Shown here: positions 7,205 through 15,734 of the stretch, piece by piece
How the letters are laid out: every line of letters begins with the position of its first letter
Position numbering within the stretch: the stretch's first letter is position 1
Assembly: GCF_022678625.1 (NCBI RefSeq)
Contig: NZ_JALBYQ010000001.1
Coordinates: forward strand, 682,001 to 746,000
Source of the DNA: Aliiroseovarius subalbicans
GTDB taxonomy: Bacteria; Pseudomonadota; Alphaproteobacteria; Rhodobacterales; Rhodobacteraceae
Direction of reading: 5' to 3'
Length of the DNA stretch: 64,000 nucleotides
Notes under the pieces: model-generated
What the model saw: only the letters and a program-made list of their open reading frames with translations
What the model was told of the DNA's origin: nothing
Databases searched by the model: none
Position numbers and translations under genes: made by a program

Positions 7205-9022
7205 ATGCGATCAGTGAATTTCCCGAAACTGCGCCCGTGGGGCGGCGCGTTGGCAATCATTCTGGCGGGGGCGACTGCACAGGCAGAACCCCAGCATGGC
7301 ATAGCTATGTATGGCGACCCCGCCCTGCCCCCAGATTTCGTGGCTCTGCCGCATGTGAACCCGGATGCGCCCAAGGGCGGCAAGATCGTATTCGCCGAAT
7401 CCGGCAGCTTCGATTCGCTGCATCCGGTGATCCGCAAAGGCGGCGCGCCCTGGCAATTGCGCTTCATGCTGTTTGAAAGCCTGATGGGCCGCTCCTATGA
7501 CGAACCCTTCACGCTTTACGGCCTGCTGGCCGAATCGGTCGAGACGGGCCCGAATCGCGAATGGGTCGAGTTCACCCTGCGTGAAGAGGCGAAGTTTTCC
7601 GACGGCAGCCCCGTCACGATCGAGGACGTGATGTGGTCTTATGAGACGCTCGGCACCAAGGGCCATGCCCGGTATCAGGGCGCCTGGGGCAAGGTCGAGA
7701 CGATGGAACAGACCGGGCCGCGCTCCGTGCGCTTCACCTTCAACACGGTGGATTTCGAGCTGCCGCTGATCATGGGCCTGCGCCCGATCCTGAAAAAGGC
7801 GCAGTGGGAGGGCAAAGATTTCGAAGCCTCGGGCATCGATGTGCTGCCCATCGGCTCTTCCCCCTACACGATTGGTGACTTTGAGCCCGGCCGGTATCTT
7901 GAGCTGACCCGCAACCCCGACTACTGGGGCAAGGACGTGCCGTTCATGCAAGGGCAGGCCAATTTCGACACCATCCGGTTCGATTACTACGGTGACGGCG
8001 ATGTTGTGTTCGAAGCGTTCAAGGCGGGCGAGGCATCGACCCACCGCGAAGGCAACGCGGCGAAATGGGCGACGCAGTTCAACTTCCCTGCCGTCGAAAA
8101 AGGGGATGTGGTTTTGTCCACGATCCCGCACCAGCGCCCGACCGGTATCACCGGTTTCGTAATGAACACGCGGCGCGACGTGTTCAATGACATCCGCGTG
8201 CGCGATGCAATGATGCATGCGTTCAATTTTGAGTTCATCAATCAGACGCTGAACGGCGGCACCCAGCCGCGGATCGAAAGCTTTTACGACAATTCGGTTC
8301 TGGGCATGGAGGCGGGCGCGCCGGCCACGGGACGGGTCGCAGAATTCCTGCAACCCTTCGCCGCGGATCTGCCCGACGAGGTGATGGCGGGCTATGCCCT
8401 GCCCGTCTCGGACGGGTCCGAGCGCAACCGCGCCAACATCGGCCGCGCGATGGAGCTGATGGAGGCCGCCGGCTGGACCATTCAGGACGGTAAGATGAAG
8501 AACGCAGCCGGTGAGCTGTTCACCTTCGAGATCGTGCTGTCGCTGTCGGCCACGGAAACCCGCCAGATCGTCGACATCTATACGGCCGCACTGGACCGGA
8601 TTGGCATCCAGCCCACCATCACCACAGTGGACAGCGCGCAGTACAAGGAACGCACCAAGGCGTTCGATTTCGACATGGCCTATTACCGCCGCGGCCTCAG
8701 CCTGTCGCCCGGCAATGAACAGCGGCTCTATTGGGGCAGCGAACAGGCCAACGAGGAAGGCAGCCGCAACTGGATGGGCGTTCAAAGCCCGGCCATCGAC
8801 GGGATGATCGAACAGATGCTGACCGCCGACAGTCAGGACGATTTCCGAGCCGCGACCAAGGCGCTGGACCGGATCCTGAGCTCCAGCCGTTTCGTCATTC
8901 CGATCTGGTATTCCAACATCTCGCGGATCGCGCATTCGAAAGACATTCATTTCCCCGAACGTCTGCCGATGTATGGCGATTGGCTGGGGTTCCAGCCCGA
9001 GGTCTGGTGGCACGAAGAATAA
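7205..9022 (+). CDS. Extracellular solute-binding protein family 5 (YejA-like peptide binder)
   Basis: A 605-residue periplasmic binding protein of the oligopeptide (SBP_bac_5) class, which delivers peptides or related solutes to an ABC importer. A signal peptide covers about residues 1-26 (cleavage after AQA). Family landmarks include APKGGKIVFAESGSFDSLHP, LAESVETGP with the DGSPVTIEDV block, and GSSPYTIGDFEPGRYLELTRNPDYWG, closest in style to YejA. There are no permease or ATPase genes beside it, so it is an orphan that must use components encoded elsewhere. AAGGA lies about 11 bases before the ATG. A strong terminator follows. Confidence 0.92.
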   Translation: MRSVNFPKLRPWGGALAIILAGATAQAEPQHGIAMYGDPALPPDFVALPHVNPDAPKGGKIVFAESGSFDSLHPVIRKGGAPWQLRFMLFESLMGRSYDEPFTLYGLLAESVETGPNREWVEFTLREEAKFSDGSPVTIEDVMWSYETLGTKGHARYQGAWGKVETMEQTGPRSVRFTFNTVDFELPLIMGLRPILKKAQWEGKDFEASGIDVLPIGSSPYTIGDFEPGRYLELTRNPDYWGKDVPFMQGQANFDTIRFDYYGDGDVVFEAFKAGEASTHREGNAAKWATQFNFPAVEKGDVVLSTIPHQRPTGITGFVMNTRRDVFNDIRVRDAMMHAFNFEFINQTLNGGTQPRIESFYDNSVLGMEAGAPATGRVAEFLQPFAADLPDEVMAGYALPVSDGSERNRANIGRAMELMEAAGWTIQDGKMKNAAGELFTFEIVLSLSATETRQIVDIYTAALDRIGIQPTITTVDSAQYKERTKAFDFDMAYYRRGLSLSPGNEQRLYWGSEQANEEGSRNWMGVQSPAIDGMIEQMLTADSQDDFRAATKALDRILSSSRFVIPIWYSNISRIAHSKDIHFPERLPMYGDWLGFQPEVWWHEE

Positions 9023-9050
9023 TCCGGACCTGACAGGCGAAAGACTTGCG

Positions 9051-9099
9051 CCCCCGGTTGCCAGCGGCTTAGATCGCGCCCAGGCAACCGGGGGTTTTT
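9051..9099 (+). terminator. Strong terminator ending one base before the acr3 start codon
   Basis: A perfect 12-bp stem CCCCCGGTTGCC/GGCAACCGGGGG (9051-9062 and 9083-9094) with a 20-base loop and five T. The next gene's ATG is at 9101, so the 3' arm (GGGGG) is the only plausible Shine-Dalgarno of that gene. The hairpin therefore ends the binding-protein mRNA and, on any read-through transcript, masks the acr3 ribosome site. Confidence 0.92.
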
Positions 9100-9100
9100 C

Positions 9101-10114
9101 ATGGGTCTGTTTGAACGCTATCTGTCCGTCTGGGTCGGGTTGTGCATCGTTGCGGGGGTGCTAATGGGCAATGCCTTGCCGGGGCTCTTTGCCACCATCG
9201 CGGGGCTGGAATTTGCCCGTGTGAACCTGGTGGTTGCGGTGCTGATCTGGGTCATGATCTATCCGATGATGGTGCAGATCGACTTCACCTCGATCAAGGA
9301 CATTGGTCGGCGCCCCAAGGGCCTGGTGCTGACACTGGTGATCAACTGGCTAATCAAGCCGTTCACCATGGCCGCCCTGGGCTGGCTGTTCTTTCGGGTG
9401 CTTTTCGCGGGCTTTGTCGATCCTGAGACGGCGGGCGAATACATCGCTGGCATGATCCTTTTGGGCGTGGCCCCTTGCACCGCCATGGTCTTCGTCTGGA
9501 GCCAGCTGACCAAGGGGGATCCGAATTACACGCTGGTCCAGGTCAGCGTGAATGACGTGATCATGGTCTTCGCCTTCGCGCCGATCGCGGCCTTTCTGCT
9601 GGGCGTCTCGGACGTGGTGGTGCCGTGGCAGACACTGCTCTTGTCCGTGGTGCTTTACGTGGCCCTGCCGCTGCTTGCAGGGATCCTGACCCGTCGCGCC
9701 CTGGGCGACACGGCCCATGTCGAAGGCTTTTTGGCCCGGGTGAAGCCGTGGTCCGTGGTGGGCCTTCTGGCCACCGTGGTGCTGCTGTTTGGCTTTCAGG
9801 CGCAAACCATTCTGGCGCAGCCGCTGGCCATCGTGCTGATCGCGATCCCGCTTCTGATCCAGACCTACGGCATCTTCGCCATTGCCTATACGGCCGCCAA
9901 AGCGATGCGCCTGCCGCACAACATCGCGGCCCCGGCCTGCATGATCGGCACGTCAAATTTCTTTGAACTGGCAGTGGCGGTCGCGATTTCGCTGTTTGGT
10001 CTCCACTCCGGTGCCGCCCTTGCCACGGTGGTCGGCGTGCTGGTCGAGGTGCCGGTGATGCTGTCGTTGGTCGCCTTCGCCAACCGCACCCGACACTGGT
10101 TCCCTTCTGTGTGA
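9101..10114 (+). CDS. acr3: ACR3 family arsenite efflux transporter
   Basis: A 337-residue inner-membrane carrier with about ten transmembrane segments. The ACR3 hallmark [20 protein letters not shown] is present, with the conserved functional Cys at about residue 126, and the conserved Glu lies in [14 protein letters not shown] near the C-terminus. ACR3 exports arsenite driven by the proton gradient. The start is supported by the family N-terminus [13 protein letters not shown]. No arsR, arsC or arsH gene is next to it, which is unusual. It lies directly behind a terminator hairpin that overlaps its ribosome site. A second, more distant ACR3/BASS-like gene lies at 15731-16687. Confidence 0.92.
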   Translation: MGLFERYLSVWVGLCIVAGVLMGNALPGLFATIAGLEFARVNLVVAVLIWVMIYPMMVQIDFTSIKDIGRRPKGLVLTLVINWLIKPFTMAALGWLFFRVLFAGFVDPETAGEYIAGMILLGVAPCTAMVFVWSQLTKGDPNYTLVQVSVNDVIMVFAFAPIAAFLLGVSDVVVPWQTLLLSVVLYVALPLLAGILTRRALGDTAHVEGFLARVKPWSVVGLLATVVLLFGFQAQTILAQPLAIVLIAIPLLIQTYGIFAIAYTAAKAMRLPHNIAAPACMIGTSNFFELAVAVAISLFGLHSGAALATVVGVLVEVPVMLSLVAFANRTRHWFPSV

Positions 10115-10216
10115 CCGCTGAGCGACACGGGCAAACATAGTTGACCCAGGGATAGCCATCCAAATCTGATCAACCTAACGTCGCGTCAATTGGAGCAATT
10201 TTTCCAGAGGTGGAAT

Positions 10217-10894
10217 ATGAAGAAGTTATTTTTGACAACTGCGTTGTGCGTGATCAGCGCAAGTGCCGCACAGGCGCAATCGATGTTTGACGGGTCGATG
10301 CAAATCGCCGTCGGTGGCGTCGATTTGGAATTTGATCAGTACAATCTGAATGGCGGCTTTGTTGTTCATTCATCGGACCAATTCATCGTTCAGCTTGATG
10401 CCGGGGTGTCCACAGGCAACACCGATGAATACAATCTGGGTGTGCACTTGGGCTATCGCCTGTCCGACCAGACCACACTTGCGCTCTATGCAAACTACAA
10501 CCGATGGGACGGCGTGGACTACAACATGGTGGGCCTCGAAGCACAGCATCAGGCTGGTGACGTGGAATTGAACGGCTTTATCGGCTACGAAACCGGATTT
10601 GGGAGCGAGTACATCTACAGCAAATTCGATGCGACATGGTCCCTCGGAGGTGCCTCAGGCTCCAGTGGGCTGGACCTGACTGCTGGATTTGCGACCTACA
10701 CCTCTGTCGGAAGTTCGACGGACCCTATGGTGTTTGCTGAACTCGACTACGATTTCGGCAACAACCTCTCAGGCCAAGTCGGGGTCGGGTACGCTGACAA
10801 CGATCCTTATCTGCGCCTTGGGCTCACCTATGACTTTGGCAATGGTCGCACCTTCCAGGCCCGCGACTATGAAAACCTGTTCATGACCTGGTAA
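10217..10894 (+). CDS. Putative outer-membrane beta-barrel protein
   Basis: A 225-residue protein with a clear signal peptide (cleavage about residue 21, AQA-QS). The rest alternates polar and hydrophobic residues with many Tyr, Asp and Gly, including repeated strand-turn patterns such as LDAGVSTGNTDEYNLGVHLGY and LRLGLTYDFGNG. This is typical of a small 8-10 stranded porin-like or surface beta-barrel. The function is unknown. ATG at 10217 is preceded by AGAGG; a TTG at 10190 lacks a ribosome site. Monocistronic with its own terminator. Confidence 0.75.
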   Translation: MKKLFLTTALCVISASAAQAQSMFDGSMQIAVGGVDLEFDQYNLNGGFVVHSSDQFIVQLDAGVSTGNTDEYNLGVHLGYRLSDQTTLALYANYNRWDGVDYNMVGLEAQHQAGDVELNGFIGYETGFGSEYIYSKFDATWSLGGASGSSGLDLTAGFATYTSVGSSTDPMVFAELDYDFGNNLSGQVGVGYADNDPYLRLGLTYDFGNGRTFQARDYENLFMTW

Positions 10895-10915
10895 GCGACG
10901 TCAGGGGAATTTTGG

Positions 10916-10944
10916 AAAGGCGCCCCAAGCGGGCGCCTTTTTCT
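10916..10944 (+). terminator. Terminator of the beta-barrel protein gene
   Basis: AAAGGCGCC (10916-10924) pairs with GGCGCCTTT (10932-10940), followed by TTCTTT. It lies 21 bases past the stop codon. The A-rich opposite side also lets it serve the converging gene at 10981. Confidence 0.88.
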
Positions 10945-10980
10945 TTGGGGATTGTCGCGCTTGAAAAATGCGTGAAACCG

Positions 10981-11514
10981 TCACTGCGCGGTCATCATGA
11001 CAACCCGTTTTTGGCTGATGCCACCGCCAGACCATTGCAGGGCCCCGACCATCTCGGCGCCATTGTCCCCCAACGACCAGGCAATCAGCCGGTAGGTGAA
11101 GGTGATCTCGGTGCCCTCCGTAGAGCTTGAGGTGCCAGTTCCGACGATCCGCGGCAGGTTTGCAACCGGGCAATCCACCACATAAGCAAAATCCTCGCTG
11201 CTGATGGCCGACAGGCCCTTGTGCGCGTCCCATTGCCAATCCGGTTCGTCCGCCCCGACCAAGGACAACTGCACCGCATTGGGCGGTTCTCCCATGATCA
11301 GGTCATCGCCCACGGCATAGATCGTGACCGGCATCGTGTTCTGGACCTCCAACGGAATGACCTTGTCGCCGCCCGTCATGATGGCATTGCCTATGCTCAG
11401 CGTATAGGCACCGACCAGATCGTCGTTGGTGATCTGGGCTTTGCACAGATCCGCCTGCGCCATCGCAGGTGACGCGGCCGCGGCCGATGCCAAAACCAGG
11501 TTGTGAAATCGCAT
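10981..11514 (-). CDS. Hypothetical periplasmic protein
   Basis: A 177-residue protein not recognised by family. The signal peptide is residues 1-20 (MRFHNLVLASAAAASPAMAQ), so the product is probably periplasmic. The mature part has three Cys, a Val/Thr-rich beta-type pattern and no transmembrane helix; it ends TYRLIAWSLGDNGAEMVGALQWSGGG, suggesting a lipocalin- or jelly-roll-like beta fold, which is only inference. AAGGGAA precedes the ATG at 11514; an upstream TTG at 11529 is less likely. It converges on the beta-barrel gene. Confidence 0.75.
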   Translation of the reverse strand: MRFHNLVLASAAAASPAMAQADLCKAQITNDDLVGAYTLSIGNAIMTGGDKVIPLEVQNTMPVTIYAVGDDLIMGEPPNAVQLSLVGADEPDWQWDAHKGLSAISSEDFAYVVDCPVANLPRIVGTGTSSSTEGTEITFTYRLIAWSLGDNGAEMVGALQWSGGGISQKRVVMMTAQ

Positions 11515-11613
11515 GGCTTTCCCTTTCAAGGTCGCGTCCCCACACAGGTGACGTGATACAAGCTTAGGGTCAATTCATCCGCCAGGCAAATCCCGTGCCA
11601 TCGGCACAATCGG

Positions 11614-12261
11614 TTACACCAGCGACGTGACCCACAGGATCGTCGCGTCCTCGTCGCTGGTCGACACCACGTTGTGTCCCATTGATGCGTCGTAATAGGC
11701 GCTGTCTCCGCGCCGCATCTCGACCGGTTCATAGAATTCGGTGATCAGCCGGATCGCGCCCGTCAGCACATACAGGAATTCTTCGCCGTCATGGCGCACC
11801 CAGCCGTCGAATTCGTCGAATGACCGCGCGCGCACGCGGGCGCGGTAGGGCAGCATCGCCTTTTTGGTCAGGGCACCTGCCAGCATTTCATGTTCATAGG
11901 TCGTGGTCGCATGGGCGGCCCCTTCGCCCGATTTCGTCACTGCCATCCGGCCCGACACCTGCGCGGCTTTGGGCGCGGTAAACAGCTGCGGCACCGAGAT
12001 TTCCAGCCCCACGGCCAGCTTTTTCAGCGCCTCATAGGTGGGCGACATCTGACCGTTTTCGATCTTCGACAGGGTAGAGCGGGCCAGCCCGGCTTGGTTT
12101 GCGGCCTGCTCCAGCGTCCAGCCGCGCGACTTGCGCAGGTCGCGCACTCGTTCACCCAGGTTCAGGGGCTGCGGATCGGGCGCCTCGTCCCCGCTTTCAC
12201 GGGCCAGGCGGATCAGGCTGGGTTCGGTTGGTTTGGCCATCGGTTTGTCCATGCCGCCCAT
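11614..12261 (-). CDS. XRE-type transcriptional regulator with C-terminal cupin domain
   Basis: A 215-residue DNA-binding protein: a helix-turn-helix of the XRE class at about residues 35-90 (LGERVRDLRKSRGWTLEQAA, ARSTLSKIENGQMSPTYEALKKLA) and a cupin ligand-binding domain at about 115-210 (HDGEEFLYVLTGAIRLI). Such regulators sense small metabolites and often control neighbouring catabolic or detoxification genes. It is divergent from an acyl-CoA ligase gene across a 55-base gap that holds a 22-bp dyad (12262-12283). The start is uncertain: in-frame ATGs at 12261, 12252 and 12240 are all possible, and the first would put the dyad immediately upstream. Confidence 0.9.
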   Translation of the reverse strand: MGGMDKPMAKPTEPSLIRLARESGDEAPDPQPLNLGERVRDLRKSRGWTLEQAANQAGLARSTLSKIENGQMSPTYEALKKLAVGLEISVPQLFTAPKAAQVSGRMAVTKSGEGAAHATTTYEHEMLAGALTKKAMLPYRARVRARSFDEFDGWVRHDGEEFLYVLTGAIRLITEFYEPVEMRRGDSAYYDASMGHNVVSTSDEDATILWVTSLV

Positions 12262-12283
12262 ATAGGTTGGCGCGCCCCCCTAT
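12262..12283. promoter_or_regulatory. 22-bp dyad, probable operator of the XRE-cupin regulator
   Basis: A 22-base sequence with arms ATAGG and CCTAT around a central GGCGCGCC; 18 of 22 positions obey the dyad. It lies in the 55-base intergenic space between the divergent regulator and acyl-CoA ligase genes, where an autoregulatory operator is expected. Confidence 0.5.
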
Positions 12284-12316
12284 TGCAACAGCGCCCGTGG
12301 GGCGGCACAAAGCCCC

Positions 12317-13855
12317 ATGCTGTCCGTTTTCGACCAGGGCGCCTTTGCGCCACCGCCTGACCGCTTCAACATGGCCGCCCATGTGCTGACCCACGCAGAT
12401 GACATGGGCGACAAGATCGCGCTGTCGATCCTGGGTGGCGGTGGGGAGGATTGGAGCTTTACCCGGTTGGCCTGCGCGGTGCGCGGCATTGCTGGCGGGC
12501 TTCTTGCGCGCGGGTTTGTCCCCGGTGACCGCGTGCTCATGCGGCTGGGCAACAACGTGGATTTTCCGCTGGCCTTTCTGGGTTCGATTGCCGCCGGGCT
12601 GGTGCCGGTGCCCACCTCGTCGCAACTGACCGAGGCCGAGATCACGCGCATGACGGCCATCATCGCGCCCGCGCTGATCATCGGCGGCGTGGGGATCGCG
12701 CTGCCCGCCCCCCTACCCTGCGACGTGCTGACAAGCGGCGCGCTGCACGGCATGGCGGACCACCCGCCCGCGCCTTACGCAATGGGCGATCCCGACCGAC
12801 CGGCCTATGTGATTTTCACCTCTGGCACCTCGGGCAACCCGCGCGCCGTGACCCATGCGCACCGGGCGATCTGGGCGCGCCAGATGATGCATCAGGGCTG
12901 GTACGGCCTGACGCAGAGCGACCGGTTGATGCATGCGGGCGCGTTCAACTGGACCTATACGCTGGGCACCGGGTTGATGGACCCTTGGAGCGTCGGGGCC
13001 ACCGCGTTGATCCCCGCCCCCGGCACGCCGCCCCCCGCCCTGCCCGGTCTGATCGCCGATCACAAGGCGACGATTTTCGCCGCCGCCCCGGGTGTCTTTC
13101 GCCAGATGATGAAAGCCGCCCTGCCCGATTTCCCAACGCTGCGCCACGCGCTTTCGGCGGGGGAAAAGCTGCCCGCCGCCACGCGCGCGCACTGGGAACA
13201 GGCCACCGGCACACCGGTTCACGAAGCCTTCGGCATGTCGGAATGCTCGACCTTCGTCTCGGGCGCACCGGATCACCCTGCGCCCGCAGGCACTCTGGGT
13301 TACCCCCAACCCGGTCGCCGTGTCGCGGTTCTGGGGGACGACGGACCGGTGGACATCGGCGAACCCGGCACGCTTGCGGTGTCCCAGCGTGACCCGGGCC
13401 TGATGCTGGGCTATCACGGTGCCGAGGCAGAGACCCGCGCACGGTTTCGCGGCGAATGGTTCCTGACCGGGGACAGCGTCAGCATGGGCGACGACGGCGC
13501 GATCACCTATTTAGGGCGGGGCGATGACATGATGAACGCAGGCGGCTTTCGCGTGTCGCCGATCGAGGTCGAGGCGGCGATGACCCATCATCCCGGTGTG
13601 CTTGAGGCCGCCTGTGCCGAGGTGCAGGTGAAGGCCGACGCCAGCGTGATCGCCTGTTTCTATGTGCCCGAACAGGCCCCGGTGGACGCCGCCGCCCTGA
13701 CCACCCACGCCCATGCCACGCTGGCGCATTACAAATGCCCACGCCTGTTTGTCCCGGTTGACGCCCTGCCGCGGGGCGCCAACAACAAGCTTTTGCGCCG
13801 GGCGTTGCGCGACCAATACGAGGCGGCGCTTTCCCCCGCCGCCAATCCCGGCTAG
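12317..13855 (+). CDS. AMP-dependent acyl/aryl-CoA synthetase
   Basis: A 512-residue ANL-superfamily ligase, which activates a carboxylic acid with ATP and transfers it to CoA. The phosphate-binding loop is TSGTSGNPRAVTH (about residues 168-180), then FGMSE, the hinge region YLGRGDDMMNAGGFRVSP and the C-terminal catalytic Lys in GANNKLLRR. The P-loop Lys usual in this family (PKG) is replaced by Arg-Ala. The overall look is of benzoate- or short-chain acyl-CoA ligases, but the substrate is not determined. It is the first of three consecutive plus-strand genes and is divergent from an XRE-cupin regulator. The ribosome site is weak. Confidence 0.85.
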   Translation: MLSVFDQGAFAPPPDRFNMAAHVLTHADDMGDKIALSILGGGGEDWSFTRLACAVRGIAGGLLARGFVPGDRVLMRLGNNVDFPLAFLGSIAAGLVPVPTSSQLTEAEITRMTAIIAPALIIGGVGIALPAPLPCDVLTSGALHGMADHPPAPYAMGDPDRPAYVIFTSGTSGNPRAVTHAHRAIWARQMMHQGWYGLTQSDRLMHAGAFNWTYTLGTGLMDPWSVGATALIPAPGTPPPALPGLIADHKATIFAAAPGVFRQMMKAALPDFPTLRHALSAGEKLPAATRAHWEQATGTPVHEAFGMSECSTFVSGAPDHPAPAGTLGYPQPGRRVAVLGDDGPVDIGEPGTLAVSQRDPGLMLGYHGAEAETRARFRGEWFLTGDSVSMGDDGAITYLGRGDDMMNAGGFRVSPIEVEAAMTHHPGVLEAACAEVQVKADASVIACFYVPEQAPVDAAALTTHAHATLAHYKCPRLFVPVDALPRGANNKLLRRALRDQYEAALSPAANPG

Positions 13856-13878
13856 AGCAGGACCAAAGGAGCCGCGCG

Positions 13879-14520
13879 ATGATCCCACTGCATATCTTTT
13901 CCGACCCGATCTGCCCCTGGTGCTATATCGGCAAGGCGCGGCTGGACCGCGCGCTTGAAGCACGTCCCGGACATCAGTTCGACATCCAGTGGCATCCGTT
14001 CCAATTGAACCCCGACATGCCAGCGGATGGCATGGACCGGCGCGCATACCTGGAAGCCAAGTTCAGCGGTCAGGATGGCGCGGTTCAGGCCTACATGCCT
14101 GTGGTGCAGGAGGCCGAGGCGGCCGGGCTGAAGATCGATTTCGAGGCGATCAAACGCACGCCCAACACGCTGAACGCGCACCGGCTGATCCATTGGGCCA
14201 GCCTGGAGCATCGCCAGACCTTCGTCGTCGCCAAGCTGTTCAAAGCCTATTTCAACGAAGGGCGCGACATCGGGGATGTCGAGGTTCTGGCCGATATCGC
14301 CAGCGAGGCCGAGATGGATCGCGACGTGACCGCCCGGCTGTTGGACAGCGACGCCGACGCGGACGACATCCGTGCGCGCGACGCTGACGCGCGCGAAAAG
14401 GGCGTGCGGGCGGTGCCCACGTTTCTGATCGCCGGGCAGCACGTGGTGCCAGGCGCGCAGCCGACCGATCTGTGGCTTCAGGTGATCGACGACATCGCCG
14501 CGCAGACCAACGCGACCTGA
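13879..14520 (+). CDS. FrnE-like DsbA-family oxidoreductase
   Basis: A 213-residue cytosolic thioredoxin-fold protein with an intact CPWC active site at residues 12-15 and the FrnE/2-hydroxychromene isomerase-type helical insertion. The cis-Pro loop is VRAVPTFLI near residue 180. FrnE-type proteins are linked to polyketide biosynthesis and oxidative-stress tolerance; DsbA-like disulfide chemistry is likely. There is no signal peptide. AAAGGAG lies 8 bases before the ATG. The following exporter gene starts at its stop codon (TGATG), implying coupling. Confidence 0.9.
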   Translation: MIPLHIFSDPICPWCYIGKARLDRALEARPGHQFDIQWHPFQLNPDMPADGMDRRAYLEAKFSGQDGAVQAYMPVVQEAEAAGLKIDFEAIKRTPNTLNAHRLIHWASLEHRQTFVVAKLFKAYFNEGRDIGDVEVLADIASEAEMDRDVTARLLDSDADADDIRARDADAREKGVRAVPTFLIAGQHVVPGAQPTDLWLQVIDDIAAQTNAT

Positions 14521-15734
14521 TGCGGCTCACCGCGCCAAGCAAGCCGCTGGGTCTGGTCGAGTTCATCGCGCTGATGGCGGCGATGTTCGCGATACTGGCG
14601 TTTTCGATCGACAGCCTGTTGCCCGCCCTGCCCCCGATCGGCGCCGAGATGAGCCCGCAGGACCTGAACCGCGCGCAACTGGTGGTCGGGGTCTTTGTGC
14701 TGGGTATGGGGGTCGGACAATTGTTCATGGGCCCGGCGTCGGATCGGTTCGGGCGCCGCCCGGTCGTCCTGTTCGGCATTACGCTTTATATCCTGGCAGC
14801 CCTGGCCGCGCTCAGGGCCGACAGCCTGACCACGCTGTTGATCTGGCGTTTCGTGCAGGGGTTCGGCGGCTCGGCCCCGCGCACCGTGGGCGTGGCGATC
14901 ACGCGCGACCTGTATTCCGGGCGGATGATGGCGCGGGTGTCGTCTTTCACCTTCATGGTCTTCGTCATGGTGCCCGCAATCGCGCCCTATATTGGCCAGC
15001 AGGTGATCCGTGCCTGGGACTGGCGCGCGATGTTTGTGGTCTATGTCTTCGTTGGCTTCGCCGTCGGCGCCTGGTTCCTGTCGCGCCAGCCCGAGACGCT
15101 GGCCGACGACAAGCGCAAACCCTTTACCTTGGCGCGGTTTCTGCGCGGGGTGCGCGAAGTTTTGGGCCACCGCCGCGTGGTGATCCACATCGGTGTGCTC
15201 ACGCTCGGCTTTAGCCTTCTGATGGCCTATATCAGCTCGGCCCAACCCATTTTTGTCGATGCTTTGGGCGCGGGTGAACAATTCCCGGTCTATTTCGCCG
15301 CCATGACCGTCGTGTCCTCCCCCGCCGCGCTTTTGAATGCGCGGCTGGTGATGCGGTTGGGCATGACGCGGCTGGTCAGCCTGACCTATGCGGTGCAGGC
15401 GGTGGTGGCCTCAACTCTGGCCATCGTCTGGTGGGCCGGTCTGGTGCCCGACGCCTGGGGCTTGTGGGTCTTTTTCGCCTGGTCCTGTACCGTGTTCATC
15501 ATGAATGGCTTCAATTTCGGCAATCTGAACGCGCTTGCGATGGAGCCTTTGGGCCATGTCGCTGGCACCGCCTCGGCCCTGATCGGGGCAATCTCGACGA
15601 TGCTCTCGGTGGTCATTGCCGTGCCAATTGGGCTGGCGTTCAACGGCACGCCACTGCCGATGATCGGCTCGGCGGCAGTGCTGTCGATCCTGGCCTGGTT
15701 GGGGATGAAATGGGCGGGGCCTGACGAAAGTTAA
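14520..15734 (+). CDS. Bcr/CflA family multidrug efflux MFS transporter
   Basis: A 404-residue, 12-transmembrane major facilitator. The motif FMGPASDRFGRRPVVLFG (motif A, between helices 2 and 3) and RFVQGFGGSAPRTVGVAITRDL are characteristic of the Bcr/CflA drug-resistance branch (bicyclomycin, chloramphenicol-type export). The ATG at 14520 overlaps the preceding TGA by one base. Its TAA and the stop of the opposite-strand transporter gene overlap at 15731-15734, so the two genes end tail to tail. Confidence 0.9.
   Translation: MRLTAPSKPLGLVEFIALMAAMFAILAFSIDSLLPALPPIGAEMSPQDLNRAQLVVGVFVLGMGVGQLFMGPASDRFGRRPVVLFGITLYILAALAALRADSLTTLLIWRFVQGFGGSAPRTVGVAITRDLYSGRMMARVSSFTFMVFVMVPAIAPYIGQQVIRAWDWRAMFVVYVFVGFAVGAWFLSRQPETLADDKRKPFTLARFLRGVREVLGHRRVVIHIGVLTLGFSLLMAYISSAQPIFVDALGAGEQFPVYFAAMTVVSSPAALLNARLVMRLGMTRLVSLTYAVQAVVASTLAIVWWAGLVPDAWGLWVFFAWSCTVFIMNGFNFGNLNALAMEPLGHVAGTASALIGAISTMLSVVIAVPIGLAFNGTPLPMIGSAAVLSILAWLGMKWAGPDES

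Noticed and set aside
7211-9013. 600-codon open frame on the minus strand opposite the peptide-binding protein
   Set aside because: Full shadow of a well-supported gene, starting without a ribosome site and with no recognisable domain.
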